This document shows positions 1-7,828 of a stretch of DNA of 64,000 nt, one piece after another. The first letter of the stretch is position 1; each line of letters starts with the position of its first letter. The position numbers and the translations under genes are program-made. The stretch is from Eggerthella sp. GTDB taxonomy: Bacteria; Actinomycetota; Coriobacteriia; Coriobacteriales; Eggerthellaceae. The DNA is taken from contig JAUNWY010000002.1 in the NCBI GenBank assembly GCA_030540085.1, forward strand, positions 124,001 to 188,000, given 5' to 3'. Below the pieces are notes generated by a model, which did not search any database, was not told the origin of the DNA, and saw only the letters and a list, made by a program, of their open reading frames with translations.

Positions 1-1
1 A

Positions 2-79
2 TGGGTTTCCGCAAATTTCGAAGCATTGACGATAGACGGCGTAACCGTGTACGACCTTTCAAGCGCCAGTACCTCGTAG
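2..79 (+). CDS. C-terminal end of an unidentified protein (partial)
   Basis: One frame is open from the window edge to a TAG at 77-79. It encodes about 25 residues ending ...TIDGVTVYDLSSASTS. The composition looks protein-like, and a strong plus-strand terminator follows at 140-188, as expected after a real gene. The overlapping longer frame starting at base 1 runs through that terminator and has an implausible Arg/Pro/Gln-rich composition, so I did not choose it. Too little is visible to assign a function. Confidence 0.4.
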   Translation, partial: WVSANFEALTIDGVTVYDLSSASTS

Positions 80-102
80 CCACAGCACCCGTCGCCCAAG
101 CT

Positions 103-131
103 GGGAAAATAGAGACAGGGACCGTTTTCCC
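103..131. repeat. GGGAAAA...TTTTCCC dispersed repeat, copy 1
   Basis: A 29-nt unit of the form GGGAAAA-T-agagacagg-gacc-GTTTTCCC. It is the same unit seen at 3276-3304, 3376-3404, 4296-4324 and 4394-4422. Its ends are complementary, so it can fold on itself. It sits immediately upstream of the terminator hairpin at 140-183, as copy 2 does at 3276. Confidence 0.7.
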
Positions 132-139
132 ACTTTGGG

Positions 140-188
140 GGCGGGGCCTCTTGCAAGCTATGGAGTTCGCAAGAGGCCCCGCCTTTTT
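140..188 (+). terminator. Strong intrinsic terminator
   Basis: A perfect 15-bp stem (140-154 with 169-183, GC-rich) has a 14-nt loop and is followed by TTTTT at 184-188. It would end the partial gene at the left edge. The loop is identical to that of the related hairpin at 3314-3355, so the structure seems to have spread as a repeat unit. Confidence 0.85.
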
Positions 189-452
189 ACGTCGGCAGCC
201 GTACCAACCCCATTCAGCAATCCCTTCCTATCCCGCAAGAAACCCCCACCCGAAAGAAAACCAAGCCCGCATCTATCGGCAAACATTACAGCTTGAAAAC
301 CGCCCCAAGCCCAAACAGCCACCACACCCTGATTTGGCGTTATACTGAGTTGCATCGTTTTCGTCAATGACAAAATGCGACCCTGGGGCAAAGGGGCATT
401 GACCAATGCAACTGCACAATCGGAAATGTACCCAAGGGGAAGCGGGGGGACC

Positions 453-1010
453 ATGAGCAGCACGTTAACTAAACGCGCCCTTGAGCAATCGTTGAAGCGT
501 CTTCTGGCAACCAAACCGCTCGCCAAGATCACCATCGCCGACATCACCGAAGACTGCGGCACCAGCCGTATGACCTTTTACTACCACTTTAAAGATATCT
601 ACGACTTGGTTGAATGGTCGCTCGAAGAAGATGCCGCCTCCGTACTAAGCGGAACCCAAACCGTAGACACCTGGCAGGAAGGCTACCGAGCCGTCTTAGA
701 AGAACTTAAGCAGAACAAAGCGTTCATCACGACTATCTATCGGGAAATGAGCCGCGAGCGCGTAGAGCGCTTCCTGTTCCCAGCAACCCGCAAGCTCATC
801 CTAGGAGTTATTGAGGCTCAGCCCAACTTTGCTAAAGTCGGCGAACGAAGCCGCAACTTCATAGCTGACTTCTATGCCCAAGCGCTTGCCGGCGTAACTC
901 TCGAATGGATTGGCAGCAACATGTCCACCACCCCACAAACGCTGGTAGACAACGTAGCATTGCTTCTGGAAGGCACGATAGATACCGCTATCGAGCGATT
1001 CGCCCGATAG
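453..1010 (+). CDS. TetR/AcrR family transcriptional regulator
   Basis: A 185-residue protein with an N-terminal TetR helix-turn-helix (about residues 8-50, including the signature TFYYHFKDIYDL) and a shorter C-terminal ligand/dimer domain of the kind found in DhaS-like regulators. The ATG at 453 follows a purine-rich ribosome site (AAGGGGAAGCGGGGGGA). The in-frame ATG at 375 lacks one. It lies 366 bp upstream of, and co-directional with, oleate hydratase. A fatty acid-responsive regulator of that gene is a natural hypothesis but is inference only. An inverted repeat at 1169-1191 in the intergenic region is a candidate operator. TetR assignment is secure, ligand unknown. Confidence 0.88.
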   Translation: MSSTLTKRALEQSLKRLLATKPLAKITIADITEDCGTSRMTFYYHFKDIYDLVEWSLEEDAASVLSGTQTVDTWQEGYRAVLEELKQNKAFITTIYREMSRERVERFLFPATRKLILGVIEAQPNFAKVGERSRNFIADFYAQALAGVTLEWIGSNMSTTPQTLVDNVALLLEGTIDTAIERFAR

Positions 1011-1168
1011 GACAGCCCACCCAAAGCAGGCAACGCCCACGCGACCCCCCCAACAGGCCCATGCAATTCCCTCCTAAAACTCCCAAAGCGCATTGCGGGA
1101 CATCTTCGTCTCTTGCTTAGCCTTACAATCCCATCTGAATGATAAAAAACTAAACATGACCCCTGACC

Positions 1169-1191
1169 TGCTTATAGCGCAGAAATAAGCA
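1169..1191. promoter_or_regulatory. Inverted repeat, candidate TetR operator
   Basis: TGCTTAT (1169-1175) and ATAAGCA (1185-1191) form a perfect 7-bp inverted repeat with a 9-nt spacer in the tetR-ohyA intergenic region. The size and symmetry fit a TetR-type operator. I see no second copy upstream of the tetR gene. The rest of the 1011-1376 gap holds no recognisable gene. Confidence 0.4.
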
Positions 1192-1376
1192 CTCTTTCAA
1201 AATGCGGCTAAAGGGAGAAACGCAAAGGAAAAACGATGCGGCACAAAGCCACATCGCATTTCCCAGCCAATAAGCAAAGACACCGAACGAGGGTTGGCCT
1301 CTTCCTTCGGCTATCTCGCAATCGGCACCAAGCTAATTTCTCCTTCCACCATCCGCACGCAATGAGAGGGGACCTC

Positions 1377-3251
1377 ATGTATTACTCCAGCGGAAACTAC
1401 GAAGCCTTCGCACGCCCGAAGAAGCCTGAAGGAATTGAGCACAAAAGCGCCTATATCGTGGGCACCGGTCTTGCCGCACTAAGCGCCGCATGCTACCTGG
1501 TCCGCGATGCACAAATGCCGCCCACCCACATTCATATCCTTGAAAAGGACGCACTCCCGGGAGGCGCCTGCGATGGCGCCCACATCCCCGGCACAGGCTA
1601 CGTGATGCGCGGCGGCCGCGAAATGGACAACCACTTCGAAGTAATGTGGGATTTGCTCCGTTCGATTCCCTCCATCGAAGATCCAAGCATTACCGTACTC
1701 GACGAGTACTATTGGCTGAACAAAGAAGATCCGAACTATTCCCTGTGTCGAGCCACCGAAAATCGCGGACAGGATGCCCATACCGATGGCAAATTCGGCC
1801 TCAGCGACAAAGCAGCCACTGAGATCATGAAGTTGTTCTTCACCCCCGATGAAGAACTCTACGATCGACCAATCACCGACTTCTTTGATGATGAAGTGCT
1901 CAACTCGAATTTCTGGCTGTACTGGCGAACCATGTTCGCTTTTGAGAACTGGCATAGCGCCCTGGAAATGAAACTCTATATCAAGCGTTACATCCATCAC
2001 ATTGCCGGACTACCCGATTTCAGTGCCCTGCGCTTTACCCGCTATAACCAATACGAGTCAATGATCCTGCCAATGGTTGAGTATCTGCAAAGAGCGGGCG
2101 TCCAATTTCACCTGAATACCAAAGTTGAAGATATACAGTTCGAGATATCCAACGAATCTGGTCCGATACGCGCAGTAACAGGCACGGGGCAAGACACCAT
2201 CCAACGCATTCAGCAGGCACATTTCAAGCGCAACCCGTACAGCTCTAACAACAAGAAACAGGCAACCAGGATAACCACCAGCCATAACGGTGAAGTCTCC
2301 ATCATCGACCTTACCGAAAACGACCTGGTATTCGTAACGAACGGCGGCTGCGTAGAAAGCTCCACCATGGGTTCGCAGACAAAAACCGCCGCCTGGAACC
2401 CGCTCATCGAGCCTGGCAACGGGTGGGATCTATGGCGCCGCATCGCCAAGCAAGACCCAAGCTTTGGGCACCCCGAGGTTTTCTGCGGAGAACCGCAGAA
2501 AAGCAAGTGGATGAGCGCCACCGTCACCACGCTCGACGAAACCATCCCTCCCTACATCGAGAAGATCTGCAAGCGCGACCCCTTCTCTGGCCACACGGTA
2601 ACAGGCGGTATCGTAACGTGCCGCGATTCAAATTGGCTTATGAGCTGGACAATCAACCGCCAACAGCAATTCCGCACCCAACCCTCAAATCAGTTATGCA
2701 TATGGGTCTATGGCTTGTTCCCCGACGAAGAGGGCAACTACGTTAAGAAGCCTATGACCAAGTGCACCGGCGAAGAAATTTGTCAGGAATGGCTGTGGCA
2801 GATGGGCGTACCCGAAGACGAAATCGAGGAATTGGCACACAACCACGCAAACACCGTGCCCGTGATGATGCCCTACATCACCGCATTCTTTATGCCGCGC
2901 GCCGCTGGAGACCGACCCGACGTGGTACCCGATGGTGCCGTGAACTTCGCCTTCTTAGGACAGTTCGCCGAAACACCGCGCGATACCATTTTCACGACCG
3001 AATACTCCATGCGCACTGGTATGGAAGCTGTGTACACCTTGTGCGATGTCGACCGCGGAGTTCCTGAGGTTTGGGGCAGCACCTTCGATGTTCGCGATCT
3101 GCTTATGAGCAGCGTAAAGCTGCGCGACGGGAAGCCTATCACGGATATGGCCATGCCTTTTATGGAGAAAGCCGCACTCGACCTGATGCTGAAGAAGATT
3201 GGCAATACCGATTTAGGCAAGATCCTGCGCGAATACGACGCCATCCAGTAA
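1377..3251 (+). CDS. ohyA: Oleate hydratase (myosin-cross-reactive antigen family)
   Basis: A 624-residue FAD-dependent enzyme that adds water to the cis-9 double bond of oleate and related fatty acids, giving 10-hydroxy acids. In gut and skin bacteria it detoxifies unsaturated fatty acids and changes host-visible lipids. The Rossmann FAD motif GTGLAAL is at residues 29-35 and the family motif RGGREMDNHFE at 78-88, with Glu82 at the position of the catalytic glutamate described for this family. Length matches the family. I chose the ATG at 1377 because GAGAGGGG lies just upstream and the protein then starts with the typical MYYSSGNYEAF. The upstream ATG at 1236 would add an atypical basic extension. 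Monocistronic, with a hairpin terminator at 3314-3360. Confidence 0.97.
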   Translation: MYYSSGNYEAFARPKKPEGIEHKSAYIVGTGLAALSAACYLVRDAQMPPTHIHILEKDALPGGACDGAHIPGTGYVMRGGREMDNHFEVMWDLLRSIPSIEDPSITVLDEYYWLNKEDPNYSLCRATENRGQDAHTDGKFGLSDKAATEIMKLFFTPDEELYDRPITDFFDDEVLNSNFWLYWRTMFAFENWHSALEMKLYIKRYIHHIAGLPDFSALRFTRYNQYESMILPMVEYLQRAGVQFHLNTKVEDIQFEISNESGPIRAVTGTGQDTIQRIQQAHFKRNPYSSNNKKQATRITTSHNGEVSIIDLTENDLVFVTNGGCVESSTMGSQTKTAAWNPLIEPGNGWDLWRRIAKQDPSFGHPEVFCGEPQKSKWMSATVTTLDETIPPYIEKICKRDPFSGHTVTGGIVTCRDSNWLMSWTINRQQQFRTQPSNQLCIWVYGLFPDEEGNYVKKPMTKCTGEEICQEWLWQMGVPEDEIEELAHNHANTVPVMMPYITAFFMPRAAGDRPDVVPDGAVNFAFLGQFAETPRDTIFTTEYSMRTGMEAVYTLCDVDRGVPEVWGSTFDVRDLLMSSVKLRDGKPITDMAMPFMEKAALDLMLKKIGNTDLGKILREYDAIQ

Positions 3252-3275
3252 GAAACCTGCAACCTGCAGATAGGT

Positions 3276-3304
3276 GGGAATGTAAGGACAGGTCCCGTTT
3301 TCCC
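3276..3304. repeat. GGGAAAA...TTTTCCC dispersed repeat, copy 2 (divergent)
   Basis: A diverged copy beginning GGGAATGTAAGGACAGG and ending CGTTTTCCC. It lies just before the ohyA terminator hairpin, the same arrangement as copy 1 at 103-183. Confidence 0.6.
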
Positions 3305-3313
3305 GCTTTGGGG

Positions 3314-3360
3314 GCGGGGCAACTTGCAAGCTATGGAGTTCGCAAGCGGCCCCGCTCTTT
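3314..3360 (+). terminator. ohyA terminator hairpin, paralogous to 140-188
   Basis: Arms 3314-3327 and 3342-3355 pair at 12 of 14 positions, followed by CTCTTTTC. The 14-nt loop AAGCTATGGAGTTC is identical to the loop of the hairpin at 140-183. Confidence 0.75.
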
Positions 3361-3375
3361 TCGCTACGCATGATT

Positions 3376-3404
3376 GGGAAAACGGTACCTGTCCCTATTT
3401 TCCC
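3376..3404. repeat. GGGAAAA...TTTTCCC dispersed repeat, copy 3
   Basis: GGGAAAACGG-TACC-TGTCCCTATTTTCCC. It is extended on both sides by ATT/AAT, so the copy reads ATTGGG...CCCAAT. It lies a few bases from the stop codon of the EamA gene at 3407 and could act in its 3' end. Confidence 0.7.
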
Positions 3405-3406
3405 AA

Positions 3407-4276
3407 TCATGTCCAAACGCTCATGGCGAGCGTACCCGCCACAATAAGTGCCAAGCCTACGCCCGATTTCGGCGAAAGACGCTCCCCGAGCACAATCCAA
3501 GCAAATGCAATGGAAACAAGGATCGAAAGCTTATCTACCTGCACCACAACACTTACTTGACCTGCTGAAATCGCGTAATAGAAGAACAGCCAAGAAGCAC
3601 CTGTAGCAATGCCCGATGCCACCAGGAAACCTAGCTCACGAACATCAACATGGCGCACTTGCGACAGCTTTCCCTTGCCTACCACAATTGCCCATGCCAT
3701 CACTAGCACAAAACAAGTACGGATAGCGGTTGCCAAGTTCGATTCAACGCCCTCGATGCCCACCTTCGCCAACACCGAAGTGAGAGCGGCGAACACCGCC
3801 GCAAACAGCGCATGCACCAACCAGGCACGACCTTGTCGGCCCGAAGATCCCTGCTTCTTCTCGATCATCATGAAGGTGCCCACAGCAATCGCCGCGGTGC
3901 CGACAAGCTTCACTTCCAAGTGGCTCGTTTCGCCGAATAGCACGATTGCCAGCAACACCGCCATGACGGTGCTGGATTTATCAACGGGAACAACCTTGTT
4001 TACGTCGCTCAGGGAAAGCGCCTTGAAGTAGCAGATCCACGAACCGCCCGTTGCCAAGCCCGAAAGAGCGAGGAACAGCCAAGACCGCAGAGTTATCTGC
4101 GCAATGGCACCACCCGACCCCACCACGGCAACCATGATCCACGCAAACACCAGCACCACCAAAGTACGCAGTGCCGTGGCAACATCAGAATCGGTTTCGG
4201 AAAGGCCGCACTTGGCCAAAATCGAAGTTATGCCCGCAAAAAATGCCGAGGCAACGGCAGCCATCACCCAAGACAT
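3407..4276 (-). CDS. EamA/DMT-family membrane transporter
   Basis: A 289-residue, almost wholly hydrophobic protein of the drug/metabolite transporter superfamily. It has two tandem EamA-like halves of about five transmembrane helices each. The repeat is visible as SAFFAGITSILAKCGL in the first half and AAVFAALTSVLAKVGI in the second, each followed by an LRTLVVLVFA/IRTCFVLVMA-type helix. Substrate cannot be told from sequence. The ATG at 4276 follows AAAGGAAGTG at a slightly long spacing. The upstream ATG at 4366 would read through a repeat copy and is rejected. The gene lies downstream of the aminopeptidase on the same strand, but the perfect inverted repeat at 4296-4422 separates them. Confidence 0.9.
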   Translation of the reverse strand: MSWVMAAVASAFFAGITSILAKCGLSETDSDVATALRTLVVLVFAWIMVAVVGSGGAIAQITLRSWLFLALSGLATGGSWICYFKALSLSDVNKVVPVDKSSTVMAVLLAIVLFGETSHLEVKLVGTAAIAVGTFMMIEKKQGSSGRQGRAWLVHALFAAVFAALTSVLAKVGIEGVESNLATAIRTCFVLVMAWAIVVGKGKLSQVRHVDVRELGFLVASGIATGASWLFFYYAISAGQVSVVVQVDKLSILVSIAFAWIVLGERLSPKSGVGLALIVAGTLAMSVWT

Positions 4277-4295
4277 ACAAACAAACACTTCCTTT

Positions 4296-4422
4296 GGGAA
4301 AATAGGGACAGGTACCGTTTTCCCACTTTGAGGGACAGCAATCATCGCATAACGCCAGGCTCCCATTGCAGAAAATGCTCCAACTAAGAAAGTGGGAAAA
4401 CGGTACCTGTCCCTATTTTCCC
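4296..4422. repeat. 34-bp perfect inverted repeat made of two opposed repeat copies
   Basis: Bases 4296-4329 and 4389-4422 are exact reverse complements (34 bp each), separated by 59 bp. Each arm consists of the dispersed unit (4296-4324, 4394-4422) plus ACTTT. The structure lies between the aminopeptidase stop (4435) and the EamA start (4276), so a transcript across it could form a long hairpin. There is no clear U-tract. Confidence 0.85.
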
Positions 4423-4434
4423 AACCCAGCGTCT

Positions 4435-5787
4435 TTAACGCAGCGTGGCGGAATCGGCACCGCTTATTTGAATGTCGGCATCGTAGAAGGCCCGTAACGC
4501 ACGAGTGGCAAGCATGACATCGCGTGCGCCGGCGGTTTCGTACGCCGAATGCATGGCAAGCTGGGCGCAGCCCACATCAACGCCATGCATGCTTGCCTGT
4601 ATGTTGGACAGGTTGCCCAAGGTTGAGCCACCCGCCATGTCACTGCGATTCGCAAACCGTTGGAACGGTACATAGGCGTCATTGCACACCGCGCAGAACA
4701 CGGCACTGCTAAACGCATCGGTGCAGTACTTCTGGTTCGCCGCTTCTTTGACCACGATGCCTCGATTCAGATAAGCGCGATTGCCCTCATCGCTCTTTTC
4801 GGGATGATTGGGGTGTACCGCATGGGCGTTGTCGCAGCTTATCAACAGGGAGCCTGCCAGTGCGCGGCGATACTCCTCGTCCGTGCCACCCAAAGCCCCA
4901 TTCAAGCGCATCAGCGTATCAGGCAAGAATGTGGACATGGCGCCCTGCTTGGTGTTGGAACCCACCTCTTCGTTGTCGAAACAGCAGTACACCGAAACGC
5001 CGGATTCATTAGAACTCTGCAAAAACGCTTCAGCCGACGCGTAGGCGCACATAAGGTCATCGAGCCTGGGGGCTGAAATGAATTCGCCAGCCGCACCCCA
5101 CACGCAAGGTGCCTGGCGATTCACCAAGAACAGATCATGGCCCACTATCTGATCGGGACGAAGGCCCAACTCATTGGCAAGAAACGATTGCAGCGTTTCT
5201 TTCTCCAGCGCTCCCGTGGAAACCACCGGGCACAGATCAATCCGTCGGTTCGGAGCAAAGCCGCTGTTCACGCCATGGTCCATATGAATAGCCAGGCTCG
5301 GAATAAGAGCCACATCCCTATCGAGCGATACCAACCTGCTCTCAATGCGATTCCCCACCTGAACCATAACGCGGCCCGCAAGGGAAAGTGGACGATCAAA
5401 CCAGGTGTAATCGATCATCCCGCCATACGCCTCAACGTTTAAGCGTTTATACGAACCAGGTCCTTCCAAATCGGGCTGAGCCTTGATTTTGAACAGGGGC
5501 GAATCCGAATGCGAAGCGGTAATCTGAAAATGATAGCCTTCCGATACAGCACTACCCACCTTGAAGGCAATGATGCTCGAACCGTTGCGCACGGTGTAAT
5601 AGCATCCCCCTGGCTTGCAGCTCCAGGTTTGCGCCTCGGGGAGAAAAACGAAACCCGCCTCATCCAATCGAGCACGCAGGGCAGACACCGCGTGAAATGC
5701 GGTGGGGCTTTCGCCAATAAAATTCAGCAAGCCTTCCGCTGCCTGAATTCCTTCATGCAACAAGCTTTTACCAGATTCCAGCAACAT
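4435..5787 (-). CDS. apeB: M18-family zinc aminopeptidase
   Basis: A 450-residue cytosolic metallopeptidase that removes N-terminal, often acidic, amino acids from peptides. Family M18 motifs are present in order: SHSDSP with metal-binding His93, RLDDL at 241-245, DNEEVGSNTKQG from 271 (bridging and catalytic acids), SCDNAHAVHPN from 317, GGSTLGN at 386-392, and His413 in MHSAYE. Length fits the family. ATG 5787 gives the typical N-terminus. A TTG at 5817 in the same frame would add ten residues. Neither has a strong ribosome site, so the start is uncertain. Confidence 0.93.
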   Translation of the reverse strand: MLLESGKSLLHEGIQAAEGLLNFIGESPTAFHAVSALRARLDEAGFVFLPEAQTWSCKPGGCYYTVRNGSSIIAFKVGSAVSEGYHFQITASHSDSPLFKIKAQPDLEGPGSYKRLNVEAYGGMIDYTWFDRPLSLAGRVMVQVGNRIESRLVSLDRDVALIPSLAIHMDHGVNSGFAPNRRIDLCPVVSTGALEKETLQSFLANELGLRPDQIVGHDLFLVNRQAPCVWGAAGEFISAPRLDDLMCAYASAEAFLQSSNESGVSVYCCFDNEEVGSNTKQGAMSTFLPDTLMRLNGALGGTDEEYRRALAGSLLISCDNAHAVHPNHPEKSDEGNRAYLNRGIVVKEAANQKYCTDAFSSAVFCAVCNDAYVPFQRFANRSDMAGGSTLGNLSNIQASMHGVDVGCAQLAMHSAYETAGARDVMLATRALRAFYDADIQISGADSATLR

Positions 5788-6064
5788 GCCAACCCGCTTT
5801 CTGCTCAAAACAACCAAGACGTTTTCCCAACTAGTCTAACAGCTAGCAATTCACTATTCGAAAGCAGCCACAATCGACGTGAAGCTCGGGGTCAAGAGGT
5901 GACGCGCAGTGCAAGCATCGGCAAAAACCGATCCATCGAAACCGGGACCAAATTCCACCACCAACGCCCAAGCGCCAAACTCAAAAGCGCACCCATTGGC
6001 CCGCCCCGCAACCGCAGCAGCGGGCTTCTCCTCTATACTTGGAAGCATCGAAACGAGGGAGATC

Positions 6065-7828
6065 ATGGGGAACCCAGAACAGCATACGCAAAGCATCTCA
6101 AAACGTCGGGTCTTGATCGTTGCTGCCTGCATTGCCATAGCGACATTTGCCTTTCTCATTTGCGCCGAGATCTTTCTTCCCAGCAAACCGCCTTCGTTTT
6201 CCGGCCTCGGTTTCGGTCCCTCAAGTACAACGGGATTCATGGTGCTTCTGGGGCCGGCGCTTGCCGCATGGGCCTTCTCCATCTACGTACGCTGTCCTGA
6301 CGCCACCATCCGTAACCAGCTTGTTACCATCGCCGCCCTCTTAGCGTTTTGGCTGCTCGACGTTATCGTGAAGTACCCCATGAAAAGTGACCTGGGTACC
6401 TCTATATGCTGGTACCTCTATTACGTACCTATGCTATTCGTTCCCGCGCTGGCCTTCACCTGCGCCCTTCGCGCCACCGATTTCGATACCACCAAGGCAG
6501 GAAAAACCGCACGCTCCATCGCTTTTGCAGGAAGCGCTCTACTTGCTCTGTTCGTGCTTACGAACAACCTCCACCATGCGGTATTTTCGTTCAGCTTCGA
6601 CGATCCTGGCTGGAGCGGCAATTATCACTACGAGTGGGGCTATTGGCTCGTTGCTGTCTGGTTCGTCCTGCTTTACGAAGCATTCTTTGCCTTGCTGTTC
6701 CCTGCCGCAAGAAAGCAGCTACGTCCTTCTTTTGCCCCATTGGCGATTATCGCCGGCTTGGCAATTGCCTACAGCTTGCTCTACATCCTTCGGAACGCTC
6801 ACTTCTTCAGCACCAACCCGGCACTCACCTACACCATCCTTATTGTCGTAGCGGTCGAAATCACTCTCGCAACAGGGATTCTTCCTTCTTATGCGTGGTA
6901 TCGGGAAACCTTCTACAAGCTCCCTTTCGATCTGAAAGTGCTGACAAGGAATGGAAAACCCGCCTACTCAACCGCACAAGCAAAGCCCCTTTCGCCCGAA
7001 ACAGCAGAAAAGATAACCGAGCTCGGCACGCTCAACGGCGCTGCTGTAGACTTCCGCGTTCCAAGCAACCCCCATACCCTCAAACGCGCCTACGGCATCA
7101 GCGGCGGCACCGCGTTGCTCTCCATCGATGTAAGTAAAAACGACGCCAGACGCACCGCTCTCAAACAGCGAAAAGAAGAGCTCGTCAATGCATCAGAGCT
7201 GTTGAAGCGAAGCACTGCCATTCGCCAAGGCCTCGCATTACAAGAAGCAGAACGTGCCTTATTCGAGCAAATCAATAACTCGTTGGCAGAGAAGACCTCT
7301 GAGATCAATCGTCTTATCGATGAGCTTCCCGAAGACGACTCGCCAGAAAGTGCAGCAATCAGACGCCAGAACTTGACCCGGGTTAAATTCCTTGTCGCCT
7401 ACTGCAAGCGCAAAGGGAGCCTTATCGTTGCCGAACGCGAAGGAGTTTCCTTCACCCAAGCACAAGTTGAACTGGTATTTACCGAAGCCGCAGCCGATTT
7501 CCGTTCCATGGGCATCGAAAGTGCCGCGCTCTTTCGCTTGAACGAACCCCTATCGCCCGCAATCATGGCTCACCTCTACGATTGCGCATACGACTTCGCG
7601 TCGCTGGCATTTGAGATCAAAAAACCAACCCTGCTCCTATTTGGCGAAAACGATGAGCGCAACGCCTTGATAGTTCGCATCGTTTTGCAATGCGAAGAAT
7701 GCCGAGAGCTTGAGCCTTCACTTCAGAACTTCTGCAATAGCCTGACGAAAACGGGCATCCGCAGCTGTCATCAAATTGAGGCAGACGAAATCGCCGTCAA
7801 AATCGAGCTGAAGGACAGCGCCCTATGA
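6065..7828 (+). CDS. Multi-TM sensor with degenerate kinase-like C-terminus (pseudo-histidine kinase)
   Basis: A 587-residue protein. Residues 15-275 carry about seven hydrophobic helices arranged like the 7TM sensor region of some histidine kinases. Residues 355-420 are a charged helical segment, and 430-585 resemble a dimerisation/ATPase module. The expected phosphoacceptor His is absent (around ALFEQINN, 398-405). No N-box or DxGxG motif is visible, so it should be unable to autophosphorylate. The ATG at 6065 follows CGAGGGA. Its stop overlaps the start of the next gene, a true NarL-type kinase (ATGA, 7825-7828), so the two are translationally coupled. I infer it senses or modulates for that kinase. 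The kinase-like reading of the C-terminus is by eye and only moderately certain. Confidence 0.7.
   Translation: MGNPEQHTQSISKRRVLIVAACIAIATFAFLICAEIFLPSKPPSFSGLGFGPSSTTGFMVLLGPALAAWAFSIYVRCPDATIRNQLVTIAALLAFWLLDVIVKYPMKSDLGTSICWYLYYVPMLFVPALAFTCALRATDFDTTKAGKTARSIAFAGSALLALFVLTNNLHHAVFSFSFDDPGWSGNYHYEWGYWLVAVWFVLLYEAFFALLFPAARKQLRPSFAPLAIIAGLAIAYSLLYILRNAHFFSTNPALTYTILIVVAVEITLATGILPSYAWYRETFYKLPFDLKVLTRNGKPAYSTAQAKPLSPETAEKITELGTLNGAAVDFRVPSNPHTLKRAYGISGGTALLSIDVSKNDARRTALKQRKEELVNASELLKRSTAIRQGLALQEAERALFEQINNSLAEKTSEINRLIDELPEDDSPESAAIRRQNLTRVKFLVAYCKRKGSLIVAEREGVSFTQAQVELVFTEAAADFRSMGIESAALFRLNEPLSPAIMAHLYDCAYDFASLAFEIKKPTLLLFGENDERNALIVRIVLQCEECRELEPSLQNFCNSLTKTGIRSCHQIEADEIAVKIELKDSAL

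Noticed and set aside
1..348. Open frame at the left edge encoding an Arg/Pro-rich 115-residue product
   Set aside because: It runs through the dispersed repeat and the strong terminator at 140-188. A shorter frame ending at 79 fits better.
5509..6300. 263-residue frame overlapping the aminopeptidase start and the pseudokinase gene
   Set aside because: It is rich in Arg/His/Ser with no domain, crosses the intergenic region and has no ribosome site. It is a shadow of the genes on either side.
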